From NCBI RefSeq assembly GCF_004323635.1, contig NZ_CP036515.1, positions 744,001-808,000 of the forward strand: 64,000 nt of DNA. Reading direction: 5' to 3'. This document shows, in pieces, positions 50,989 to 58,873 of the stretch. The translations under genes and the position numbers were made by a program. Source of the stretch: Lichenihabitans psoromatis (lineage in GTDB: Bacteria > Pseudomonadota > Alphaproteobacteria > Rhizobiales > Beijerinckiaceae). Each line of letters starts with the position of its first letter. The stretch's first letter is position 1. The notes under the pieces are model-generated. The model was given only the letters and a program-made list of their open reading frames with translations. It was not told where the DNA came from and ran no database searches.

Positions 50989-52419
50989 ATGATGAAAGTC
51001 TGTGTCGTCGGGACGGGATATGTCGGGCTGGTGAGCGGCACATGCCTGGCTGAGATCGGGCATGACGTGATCTGCGTCGATTCCGACAGTCGCAAAATCG
51101 ACCTGCTGCGGGATGGCCGGATCCCGATCTACGAGCCTGGCCTCGAAAACCTCGTCGTGTCCAATGCGGCTGCCCATCGCCTGCATTTCACGACAGATCT
51201 CGCGAGCGCCATGACGTCGCCGTCGCTCGTGTTGATGATCGCGGTCGGAACGCCGACGGGACGGGATGGAGCGACGGCCGAACTCGGCCCGCTGCTCGCG
51301 GCGGTCGAATCGGCGGCGAGGAGCCGACGGTCCTCGGGCTTGCGCGGCTTCGTGGCGTTCGTGATCAAGTCGACCGTGCCGGTCGGGACCAACCGCACGA
51401 TCGAGGCGGTGATCGCGCGTCACCTCTCATCGGACGAATTCGCCGTCGTCTCCAACCCCGAATTCCTTCGAGAGGGCTCGGCCGTCGGCGACTTCATGGA
51501 ACCCGATCGCATTGTCGTCGGATCGCGGTCCGCCGAAGCCTTGACGATGATGCGCGATCTGTTCGCACCCCTGACGCGCCGGGGATCGCGTCTCTTCGAG
51601 GTCTCGTCGGTCGAAACGTCCGAACTGATCAAATATGCCTCGAACATCTTTCTCGCGACGAAGATCGGGCTCATCAACGAATTCTCGCGGCTGTGCGAGC
51701 GGAGCGGTGCCGACGTCGAGGAACTGGCGGTCGGGATCGGGCTCGATCAGCGCATCGGTATGGCAGGATTGCGAGCCGGGCCAGGCTTCGGCGGCTCATG
51801 CTTTCCTAAGGATCTTCGCGCCCTTGTGGGTCTGGCAGCATCCATGGCCATGGCGATGCCGATCGCCGAAGCCGTCATCGCGTCGAACGAACGCCAGAAG
51901 CGTTTCACATCCGAAAAGATTATCGCCTTTTTCGGTGGCGACGTCCGCCAGTTGCGGATCGGGGTTCTCGGTCTCAGCTTCAAGGCCGGGACGGACGACA
52001 CCCGCGAGTCGCCGGCTCTTTCGATGATCGGCGATCTCATCGACGCCGGCGCCGATGTCGCGGTCCACGATCCCTCGGGCAGTCACGATCAATATCGTCA
52101 TCTGGCGGGACTGACCTGCGCCGAGAGTGCCGGGCAAGCCGTTGCGGGAGCCGATGCCATCGTGGTGGCGACGGAGTGGCCGGAATTCCGCGCCCTCGAC
52201 TGGGAAGCGCTGGCGCTGCAGATGAACCGGCCCGTCGTCTTCGACCTCCGCAATTGTCTCGATGGGCCGGCGCTCGCGCGGTTCGGGCTCGAGCATGTCG
52301 GCCTCGGACGCCTCGCGGCCCCGTCCGCGGAGGGCGGCGACGACGCGCGTCATGGCGGCCATGTCGCCGGCTTGGGCGATCATCCAGGCGTGAGAGAACT
52401 CAATAGCGTCGCCGCGTAA
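50989..52419 (+). CDS. UDP-glucose 6-dehydrogenase
   Basis: 476 residues. Oxidises UDP-glucose to UDP-glucuronate. NAD site 'VCVVGTGYVGLVSGTCLAEI', 'YEPGLE', catalytic Cys271 in 'GPGFGGSCFPKDLRAL', and the C-terminal UDP-binding domain with 'VLGLSFKAGTDDTRESPAL'. The chosen ATG gives the normal N-terminus; ATG 50992 is equally possible. The C-terminal 40 or so residues are an extra Gly/Ala/His-rich tail. Its product feeds the UDP-xylose synthase at 33486. Confidence 0.93.
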   Translation: MMKVCVVGTGYVGLVSGTCLAEIGHDVICVDSDSRKIDLLRDGRIPIYEPGLENLVVSNAAAHRLHFTTDLASAMTSPSLVLMIAVGTPTGRDGATAELGPLLAAVESAARSRRSSGLRGFVAFVIKSTVPVGTNRTIEAVIARHLSSDEFAVVSNPEFLREGSAVGDFMEPDRIVVGSRSAEALTMMRDLFAPLTRRGSRLFEVSSVETSELIKYASNIFLATKIGLINEFSRLCERSGADVEELAVGIGLDQRIGMAGLRAGPGFGGSCFPKDLRALVGLAASMAMAMPIAEAVIASNERQKRFTSEKIIAFFGGDVRQLRIGVLGLSFKAGTDDTRESPALSMIGDLIDAGADVAVHDPSGSHDQYRHLAGLTCAESAGQAVAGADAIVVATEWPEFRALDWEALALQMNRPVVFDLRNCLDGPALARFGLEHVGLGRLAAPSAEGGDDARHGGHVAGLGDHPGVRELNSVAA

Positions 52420-52450
52420 TTTCGTTGCTCTCTTACGACAAGGTGCCGAC

Positions 52451-53668
52451 GTGAAGACCGATATCACAATCGTGGGGGGCGGCCTTGCGGGATCGATGGC
52501 CGCCGCCCTGCTTGGCCGAGCAGGACGCAATGTGATCGTCGTCGACCCGCACGAGGTTGTCCCGACCGACTTTCGCTGCGAGAAACTCGAGCATGGTCAC
52601 ATCGACCTGCTCGCCGAGACGGGCCTTGCCGATCAGGTCATCGAATCGGCGACCCGCACCGACATGCTCTGGATCGCGCGCTTCGGCCGCCTCGTCGACA
52701 AGATGCCGTTCACCCAATATGCCATGGCCTACGAGGGTCTCGTCGGTTCCATGAGGCGGCAAATCCCTGCGACAGTCCCGATCGTGCGATGCTGGGCGAC
52801 CGGCTTTCAGACCAGCCCCGATCGACAGACGATCCAGCTGTCGAATGGCGATACGATCGAGACGCGGCTCGTGATCCTGGCCACGGGCCTCAATTGGAGC
52901 TTACGCGAATCCTTGGGGGTCGAACGCGAGCTCGTCAGCCCCTGCCACTCCATCACGATCGGCTTCAATCTCAAGCGTGTCGATGGCGCCGACTTCGCCT
53001 TTCCGGCCCTGCAATATAACCCTGAGGGGATCGGCAACCGCGTCGCCTATATTACGCTGTTCCACATCGGCAGCACGCTGCGGGCCAACCTGTTCCTTTA
53101 TCAGCCGCTTAAGAGCCCGCTCGTGGCGGCCTTTAGAACCGATCCGGACGCGGCGCTCCGACGTCTTCTGCCGGGCCTCGCCCGCCTGATCGGTGAGACG
53201 GTTGTCCAGGGTCCGATGAAGGTCCGACCCACCGACCTCTACCGGATGCGACATGTCGAGCAGCCCGGGGTCGTGATGATCGGCGACGCCTTCGCGACGC
53301 CCTGCCCCGCGACCGGCACCGGCACGTTGAAGGTGTTCAACGACGTCAGCCAACTCTGCAACCGCTACATCCCTGAATGGCTGGCGTCGCCGGGCATGGG
53401 CGTCGATAAGATCGCGGCCTTCTACGCCGATCCGATCAAGACCGCGTCCGACACCGTGGCGATCGAGAAAGCTTTCGCGCTCCGGAGGATTTCGACCGAC
53501 CCCAGTCGTTATTGGGCGTTGCAGCGCTGGCTCCGCTTCGTGGTTCGCCTAGGGCGATGGACGATGCGGTCGATGACGTCGACGCCGCGTCATGTCGTCG
53601 ACCGCGTGCCGGTCGGTGCCGAGACGCGTGCCATCGCTCGCCCGGACGGTGCTGCGACGCAGGTTTGA
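52451..53668 (+). CDS. FAD-dependent oxidoreductase of unknown substrate
   Basis: 405 residues, PHBH/halogenase-like fold. FAD site 'ITIVGGGLAGSMAAALLGRA' (5-24) ending in 'VIVVDPHE', the middle 'VILATGLNWSLRE' and the C-terminal 'GVVMIGDAFATPCPATGTGT' (the usual GDAAH segment, changed to GDAFA). The tryptophan-halogenase WxWxIP motif is absent. GTG start with AAGGTG before it. 31 bases after the UDP-glucose dehydrogenase, so probably in the same operon; it may modify a lipid or sugar, which is a guess. Confidence 0.75.
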   Translation: MKTDITIVGGGLAGSMAAALLGRAGRNVIVVDPHEVVPTDFRCEKLEHGHIDLLAETGLADQVIESATRTDMLWIARFGRLVDKMPFTQYAMAYEGLVGSMRRQIPATVPIVRCWATGFQTSPDRQTIQLSNGDTIETRLVILATGLNWSLRESLGVERELVSPCHSITIGFNLKRVDGADFAFPALQYNPEGIGNRVAYITLFHIGSTLRANLFLYQPLKSPLVAAFRTDPDAALRRLLPGLARLIGETVVQGPMKVRPTDLYRMRHVEQPGVVMIGDAFATPCPATGTGTLKVFNDVSQLCNRYIPEWLASPGMGVDKIAAFYADPIKTASDTVAIEKAFALRRISTDPSRYWALQRWLRFVVRLGRWTMRSMTSTPRHVVDRVPVGAETRAIARPDGAATQV

Positions 53669-53765
53669 CGCCGCACGCTCGAGCCTTGCCGCCACGCGGT
53701 CTTGACCCGCACGTGTCGGCCGGGGATGCTTTGGCCATGATGCGCCGGCAACCCTGAGGAACAGT

Positions 53766-54587
53766 TTGAACCGAACACTCGAAACCGTCCACGTGGTGTT
53801 CGGCTGGTCCATCGCGGAGACACTTCGCGAAGCCTTGGGGTTGCTCGGCGTCGCGGAGCGCGTCATCGGGTTGCCGGATTGTCTCAGCGTCGGCCCGATC
53901 GACCCAGCCGATCCGATGATCCGGCGGGCATGGGGCGCGTCCGTTTTAAAGGCTGACGCCCTGAGTCAAGATGAACCCGATTGCGGTCCGATCGACGTGG
54001 AAATGGCTTGGGCGGAGGCGACGGCGCCCAGCATCCATCCGGTGTTTTGGGTCTGCCTCAGCTCTCCGATGGAGCATGCTTGCTTCCTTGCCTTCGCGGC
54101 GCGCCTGAATGGGCGGCGCTTCGACATCGTCGACGCCACCAATCTCGAAGTCGCGACGCGCGATGGAGTGAGACGTCCGTGGTCTCTCGGGTCGATGCGG
54201 GCGCAGGATATCGTGGCCTCGAAGCTCTACGAGAAGCGACGCCCTCTCGCCGATGAAAACTGTCGCGCGGCCGCGATGGCGTGGTCGGAGCTTCGTCGCG
54301 AGAACGCGCCGTTCCGGATCGTGACGGACGATCGTTTGGTGTCAGCACCCCTCACGCATTACGATGCCCTGCTGGTCGAACAAGCCGGACAGGATTGGGA
54401 GATCGCGGCCCGATTGATCGGGCGCACGATCGGCAAGCTGTCCTTCGGCGATGCGGCGACGGGTCAGGACACGTGCGACGTCGTTTTATTTGGGCGCATG
54501 CTTGCGCTGGGCCACACCGGCTCGCTCGAGGTCGCGGGGCCCGGGCCGGGTCTGCGCGACTATCAGGTTCGCCGGCCTCTACTTTAA
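53766..54587 (+). CDS. DUF1835 domain protein
   Basis: 273 residues. 'VHVVFGWSIAETLREALGLL' and 'GLPDCLSVGPIDPADP' (about 8-50) are the characteristic DUF1835 opening, and the remainder fits the C-terminal DUF3658-like part. TTG start with GAGGAA nine bases upstream. The biochemical role of the family is unknown. Independent of the EPS genes by spacing (98 bp) but in the same direction. Confidence 0.75.
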   Translation: MNRTLETVHVVFGWSIAETLREALGLLGVAERVIGLPDCLSVGPIDPADPMIRRAWGASVLKADALSQDEPDCGPIDVEMAWAEATAPSIHPVFWVCLSSPMEHACFLAFAARLNGRRFDIVDATNLEVATRDGVRRPWSLGSMRAQDIVASKLYEKRRPLADENCRAAAMAWSELRRENAPFRIVTDDRLVSAPLTHYDALLVEQAGQDWEIAARLIGRTIGKLSFGDAATGQDTCDVVLFGRMLALGHTGSLEVAGPGPGLRDYQVRRPLL

Positions 54588-54661
54588 AACCGGCAGCACC
54601 GGATATGCCGTGAACCCGTTGCCGGGAACACCCATGGACACGAGACAGTCAAGGCGCTATC

Positions 54662-54675
54662 CATACCTAGGTATG
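54662..54675. promoter_or_regulatory. Perfect 14-bp palindrome, probable MarR-type operator
   Basis: CATACCTAGGTATG reads the same on both strands and lies 18 bases before the MarR-GNAT start. The TATGAT at its right edge (54672-54677) could serve as a -10 element, so bound repressor would block transcription. Autoregulation by the downstream MarR-type protein is inferred. Confidence 0.6.
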
Positions 54676-54692
54676 ATTTAGGGCTGGACCCC

Positions 54693-55718
54693 ATGACGGA
54701 TTACATCGCCGAGCACGGCTATCTCTTTCTCGGCAGTCGGTTGAAGCGCCTTGCCGAGCAGATGCAGGAGGATGTCAGTCGCGTGTCGGACCGCGCCGGA
54801 TTGGCGATCCCGCCCGGCAAATATCCCCTTCTCGCAATTCTGGCCGACCATGGGCCGCAATCGATCGGCGACCTCGCCCACGGCCTCGGTCTGAGCCAGC
54901 CAGCCACCACACGAGCGATCGGCAAGCTCGTCACCTCGGCTCTCGTCAAGGTTGATCGATCGCGCGCCGACGGGCGTAGCAGGATCGCGTCGCTCACCGA
55001 TCTTGGAGCGCGGACGATCGACCGCTCGCGGGCGCTGGTCTGGCCTCAGGTCGAGGCCGCCGTTCGGCAAGTGGTCGCGCCCTTATCGGGCTCGCTGCTG
55101 GACCAAATCGACGCGATCGAACGGGCGATGGCAGACCGCTCGCTCACCGAGCGCGCCGCCTCGCTCGCGGCCGCCGACCTCGTCCGGGCCAAAGACTCCG
55201 ACGTCGCCGGCATCGTCGCGCTGATGAACCGCGCTTATCGCGGATCGGGCGCCTCGTCGGGTTGGAACACGGAGGCCGGCTATATTACAGGCAGCCGGAT
55301 CACGGAGCCGCTATTGCGCGCCGATATCGCCGAAAAGCCCGATGCGTCGTTGTTGACGTGGCTCGATCGAAGCGACGGCACGCTGATCGGTTGCGTGTGG
55401 CTGGAGCCGCTCGGCGACGGAGCTTGGTATCTCGGCTCCCTGACGGTCGACCCGCAGCGACAGAACGGCGGGTTCGGTCACGTTCTTCTGGCGTCGGCGG
55501 AACAATGGGTACGCGACCACGCTGGAACACGCGTTCGGATGACGGTCGTGAACATTCGGGAGGCGCTGATCGCGTGGTATATACGTCGCGGCTATGTCCA
55601 GACCGGCGAGACGAGCCCGTTCCCCTATGGCGACGATCGCTTCGGCACGCCACAGCGCGACGATCTCAGCTTCGTCGTTCTCGAGAAGGACTTGGCATCC
55701 TCGCCGCGACCGCGCTGA
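54693..55718 (+). CDS. MarR-family regulator fused to GNAT acetyltransferase
   Basis: 341 residues. N-terminal winged helix of the MarR family (about 10-145): 'KYPLLAILADHGPQSIGDLA' and 'LGLSQPATTRAIGKLVTSAL', with wing 'SRADGRSRIASLTDLG'. C-terminal GNAT domain (about 165-335): 'LVRAKDSDVAGIVALMNRAY' and 'GSLTVDPQRQNGGFGHVLLA', where 'QNGGFG' is the CoA-binding loop. Such fusions typically repress their own gene and acetylate a small molecule, coupling sensing to chemistry. The palindrome just upstream fits. Confidence 0.88.
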   Translation: MTDYIAEHGYLFLGSRLKRLAEQMQEDVSRVSDRAGLAIPPGKYPLLAILADHGPQSIGDLAHGLGLSQPATTRAIGKLVTSALVKVDRSRADGRSRIASLTDLGARTIDRSRALVWPQVEAAVRQVVAPLSGSLLDQIDAIERAMADRSLTERAASLAAADLVRAKDSDVAGIVALMNRAYRGSGASSGWNTEAGYITGSRITEPLLRADIAEKPDASLLTWLDRSDGTLIGCVWLEPLGDGAWYLGSLTVDPQRQNGGFGHVLLASAEQWVRDHAGTRVRMTVVNIREALIAWYIRRGYVQTGETSPFPYGDDRFGTPQRDDLSFVVLEKDLASSPRPR

Positions 55719-55765
55719 TCCGACGGATCGACGAGCCATCGATCGAGATAGCTCTGTCGGTCGAA

Positions 55766-55786
55766 CCCCTATAGACAAGATAGGGG
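55766..55786. promoter_or_regulatory. Inverted repeat 7-7-7 in the gap before the Tm-1-like operon
   Basis: CCCCTAT (55766-55772), spacer AGACAAG, ATAGGGG (55780-55786) is perfect. It lies 48 bases after the MarR-GNAT stop and about 200 bases before the Tm-1-like gene. With no T-run it looks more like an operator than a terminator; either is possible. Confidence 0.45.
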
Positions 55787-55797
55787 GAGCGAACCGC

Positions 55798-55863
55798 ATG
55801 AGAGGCGCCAAATCGACAGCTTTGGTCGGTGGTCACAGGCTCGTCGACACCGCGACAGGCTAG
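55798..55863 (+). other. Possible 21-codon leader or gene remnant
   Basis: ATG with GGGGGAG about nine bases upstream, stop TAG at 55861. The short peptide contains 'ALVGGHRLVDTATG', reminiscent of the start of amidohydrolases. It may be a gene fossil or just chance. It lies between the inverted repeat and the Tm-1-like gene. Confidence 0.2.
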
Positions 55864-55988
55864 CTCTGGTGCGGATGCCTCGTCCGACCGACACGGATGC
55901 GCTCGCACCACATCAAAGCCGCGCTTTCTTGCGCCCCCTCTTGGTCGAGCCCAATGCGAACTGAACCCGGCGTAAAGGGAGTATGACG

Positions 55989-57185
55989 ATGAGGGACGGA
56001 TGCGTTTACGTCGCTGGAACCTGCGACACCAAGGGCCCTGAACTGCGCTATGTCCGCGACATCATCGCCCAAGAGGGTCTGCGGACTTGCCTCGTCGATC
56101 TCTCGACGAGGAAGTCCGGCGGCGATGTCGACGTCGCAGCCGCCGAGGTCGCGAGCCATCACCCCGATGGGCCGCAGGCCGTGTTCACGGCGGATCGCGG
56201 ATCGTCGGTGAACGGCATGACGGTCGCGTTTCAGCATTTCATGATGGCGCGGGACGATGTGGCGGGCCTGATCGGCCTCGGTGGTTCGGGTGGAACGACG
56301 CTGGTGACGGCCGCGATGCGCGCCTTGCCGATCGGCACGCCGAAACTGATGGTGTCGACCGTCGCGTCGAGCAATGTCGCGGGTTACGTTGGGCCGAGCG
56401 ACGTCACCATGATGTATTCGGTGACCGACATCGCTGGGCTGAACCGGATCTCGCGCGTCATTCTCGGCAATGCCGCCCACGCGATCGTCGGCATGGCGCG
56501 CAATCCCATTCCGCTCGAAACGTCAGACAAGCCGGCGATCGGCTTGACGATGTTCGGGGTCACGACGAGTTGCATCACCCAGGTGGTCGGCCTCCTCGAC
56601 CGCGACTTCGATTGCCTCGTGTTTCACGCGACCGGGACGGGCGGTCAATCGATGGAGAAGCTTGCGACGTCGCGACTGGTCAGCGGGCTTCTCGATCTCA
56701 CCACCACCGAGGTTTGCGATCTCCTGATGGGTGGCGTCTTCCCCTGCACAGAGGAGCGCTTCGACGCGGTCGCGACGAGCAGGCTTCCTTATGTGGGCTC
56801 CTGTGGGGCGCTCGACATGGTCAATTTCGGCGCGCGTTCGAGCGTTCCGCCGGCGTTCCGCGACCGCAACTTCTACGAGCACAATGCGTCGGTGACGCTG
56901 ATGCGGACCACCGGCGAGGAGAATAGGAGGATGGGGCTTTGGATCGGCGAAAAGCTGAACCGCTGCGACGGCCCGGTCCGTTTTCTTCTGCCGGAGGGCG
57001 GCGTTTCGGCGCTCGATGCCCCTGGCCTTCCGTTCCATGACCCGGAGGCGGATGCGGCTCTGTTCGCGGCGCTCGAGGAAACGGTGCGGCAGACCGACGA
57101 CCGCCGCCTGATCCGCGTTCCGCACCACATCAACGACGCGGCCTTCGCCGAAGCCGCCGCGTCTCAGTTCCGCGCCATCTTTTAG
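55989..57185 (+). CDS. Tm-1-like ATP-binding domain protein (UPF0261)
   Basis: 398 residues. '[20 protein letters not shown]' is the family's N-terminal strand, with '[20 protein letters not shown]', '[20 protein letters not shown]' and '[20 protein letters not shown]' as the conserved Gly-rich core. The plant relative Tm-1 binds ATP and blocks tobamovirus replicase; the bacterial role is unknown. GGAG seven bases upstream selects ATG 55989; the ATG at 55983 is too close. Ten bases from the PEP-hydrolase-like gene. Confidence 0.88.
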   Translation: MRDGCVYVAGTCDTKGPELRYVRDIIAQEGLRTCLVDLSTRKSGGDVDVAAAEVASHHPDGPQAVFTADRGSSVNGMTVAFQHFMMARDDVAGLIGLGGSGGTTLVTAAMRALPIGTPKLMVSTVASSNVAGYVGPSDVTMMYSVTDIAGLNRISRVILGNAAHAIVGMARNPIPLETSDKPAIGLTMFGVTTSCITQVVGLLDRDFDCLVFHATGTGGQSMEKLATSRLVSGLLDLTTTEVCDLLMGGVFPCTEERFDAVATSRLPYVGSCGALDMVNFGARSSVPPAFRDRNFYEHNASVTLMRTTGEENRRMGLWIGEKLNRCDGPVRFLLPEGGVSALDAPGLPFHDPEADAALFAALEETVRQTDDRRLIRVPHHINDAAFAEAAASQFRAIF

Positions 57186-57195
57186 AGGCACAGTC

Positions 57196-58047
57196 ATGCC
57201 TGCTCTCCCGCGACAAGCCCTGCTCCAGCACTTCAACGCCATGGTGCGTGAACGCCGCCCGATTGTGGGGGGCGGCGCCGGAACCGGCCTCTCGGCTCGA
57301 TGCGAGGAGGAAGGCGGCATCGACCTCATCGTGATCTACAATTCCGGCCGCTATCGCATGGCGGGACGTGGATCGTTGGCCGGCATGCTGGCCTATGGCA
57401 ATGCCAACGAGATCGTGATGGACATGGCCCGCGAGGTCCTGCCTGTGGTGCGCCACACGCCGGTTCTGGCAGGCGTCAACGGCACGGATCCGTTCTGCAA
57501 TTTCGACTATTTCCTGGACCAGGTGAAAGCCATCGGCTTCTCGGGCATTCAGAACTTCCCGACCGTGGGTCTGATCGATGGGACGTTCCGGGCCAATCTC
57601 GAAGAAACCGGAATGAGCTATGGGCTCGAGGTCGACCTTATCCGCCTCGCGCGCAGCAAGGACCTCCTCACCACCCCTTACGTGTTCACGCCGGACGAGG
57701 CGACTGCGATGACGGAGGCTGGCGCCGATCTCGTGGTGGCCCATATGGGCCTGACAACGGGCGGCACCATCGGGGCCGCGACGGCCTTCACGCTGGAGGA
57801 TTGCGTCGCTCGCATCAATGCCATCGCGGAAGCGGCCAGAACGGTACGGTCGGATGTGATCCTTCTCTGTCATGGTGGACCGATCGCGATGCCGGAGGAT
57901 GCCGCTTCCATTTTGAGCCGCTGCCCCGACTGCCACGGCTTTTATGGAGCCAGCAGTATGGAGCGGCTGCCGACCGAACAGGCGCTCGTCGCGCAGACGC
58001 GCGCCTTCAAGGCCATGCGCCGACCACCCGCCCAGGAGGGCCACTGA
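57196..58047 (+). CDS. Phosphoenolpyruvate hydrolase family protein (TIM barrel)
   Basis: 283 residues. '[20 protein letters not shown]', '[20 protein letters not shown]' and '[14 protein letters not shown]' are the conserved opening of this family, related to PEP mutase/isocitrate lyase barrels, with '[12 protein letters not shown]' later. A C-C bond or phosphoester reaction is predicted by fold only. It is regularly found next to, or fused with, Tm-1-like proteins, as here. Its stop precedes the SRPBCC start by 2 bases. Confidence 0.88.
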   Translation: MPALPRQALLQHFNAMVRERRPIVGGGAGTGLSARCEEEGGIDLIVIYNSGRYRMAGRGSLAGMLAYGNANEIVMDMAREVLPVVRHTPVLAGVNGTDPFCNFDYFLDQVKAIGFSGIQNFPTVGLIDGTFRANLEETGMSYGLEVDLIRLARSKDLLTTPYVFTPDEATAMTEAGADLVVAHMGLTTGGTIGAATAFTLEDCVARINAIAEAARTVRSDVILLCHGGPIAMPEDAASILSRCPDCHGFYGASSMERLPTEQALVAQTRAFKAMRRPPAQEGH

Positions 58048-58049
58048 TC

Positions 58050-58499
58050 ATGTCGAAAGCCTATGCAAGCACCATCGTCCCAGCGCCGGCCGACACAGTG
58101 TGGGCCATCATCCGCGATTTTGACGGACTGCCGACATGGCACACCGGCATTGTGAAAAGCAGCATCGACGACGGCCTGCCGCCCGATCGCGTCGGGTGTA
58201 TCCGCACCCTCGTGCTGCAGGACGGCGCGTCGATCCGCGAAAAGCTGCTCGCCTTGTCGGACGTCGATCGCAGCATGAGCTACGACTTTCAGGCCAGCCC
58301 ATTTCCGGTGCGCGACTATGAAGCCACCCTGCGGGTGCTGCCCGTCACGGATGGCGACGCGAGTTTTGTCGAGTGGTCCGCCACGTTTACGGCAGCCGAG
58401 TCCGACGAGGCGGCGATGCGGGACACCTTCGCGAAAGGGGTGTTCCAGTCCGGTCTCGATGCGCTCAAGCAGCATGTCGCAAAAACGCGGAAAGCCTAG
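58050..58499 (+). CDS. SRPBCC family protein (polyketide-cyclase-like)
   Basis: 149 residues, START-like hydrophobic-pocket fold. 'ASTIVPAPADTVWAIIRDFD' with 'LPTWHTGI' is the standard opening; 'YDFQASPFPVRDYEATLRV' and 'FVEWSATF' are core strands, and the C-terminal helix has 'FQSGLDALKQHV'. Its ribosome site (AGGAGGG) lies inside the end of the previous gene. Third member of the operon, probably binding or cyclising a hydrophobic small molecule made or used by the other two. Confidence 0.88.
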   Translation: MSKAYASTIVPAPADTVWAIIRDFDGLPTWHTGIVKSSIDDGLPPDRVGCIRTLVLQDGASIREKLLALSDVDRSMSYDFQASPFPVRDYEATLRVLPVTDGDASFVEWSATFTAAESDEAAMRDTFAKGVFQSGLDALKQHVAKTRKA

Positions 58500-58584
58500 T
58501 CGGCGCCGAAGCCTCCCGCAGCAACATCGATCGAGCGGAGCAAAGCCCTGCTCAACACCAAGGCAAGTCGGTCTCGATAGCGGC

Positions 58585-58660
58585 TGGTGGAGCTGAGCGG
58601 AATCGAACCGCTGGCCTCTGCAGTGCGATTGCAGCGCTCTCCCATCTGAGCTACAGCCCC
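58585..58660 (-). tRNA. tRNA-Ala (anticodon CGC), CCA encoded
   Basis: On the minus strand the 76-base sequence folds as a full cloverleaf. The acceptor GGGGCTG pairs with CAGCTCC and includes the alanine identity pair G3-U70. The D-arm begins AGCTCAG. The anticodon stem CTGCA/TGCAG encloses loop ATCGCAC with anticodon CGC, the T-loop is GGTTCGATTCC-like, and the 3' end is ACCA. The rest of 58500-58873 holds no gene; a palindrome at 58816-58845 is listed separately. Confidence 0.95.
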
Positions 58661-58815
58661 AACGGTCGCGGTTCTAGGACTGCCCTGAGGGGCTGTCAAC
58701 GTCGTCGCGGTCCGACCGGGTGATCGGTCGCCGGGAGTCGTCATGGGCGTTGCTCGGCGTAGCAAAAAGCCATCGGAGAAGCGGATCTCCGCCTGCTCTG
58801 CTCCGGCTCATCTGG

Positions 58816-58845
58816 GCTCAGGCATCCCGATCGGCATGCCTGAGC
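58816..58845. terminator. Near-perfect 30-bp palindrome downstream of zwf
   Basis: GCTCAGGCAT (58816-58825) and ATGCCTGAGC (58836-58845) are exact complements, and the ten bases between contain the palindrome CCGATCGG. It begins 29 bases past the zwf stop. No T-run on the zwf-reading side, so it may end or protect the transcript without being a classic terminator. Confidence 0.5.
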
Positions 58846-58873
58846 TTGTCTGCATCACTCAGTCTAAAGTGCC

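Noticed and set aside
52451..53668. Tryptophan halogenase
   Set aside because: The fold looks related, but the WxWxIP halogenase motif is missing and the gene sits in an EPS operon.
55719..55988. Riboswitch before the Tm-1-like gene
   Set aside because: Only a single 7-bp inverted repeat is visible, with no multi-helix core or known consensus.
58585..58660. Genomic-island attachment site at the tRNA gene
   Set aside because: No integrase, no direct repeat of the tRNA 3' end, and zwf and neighbours are housekeeping genes.
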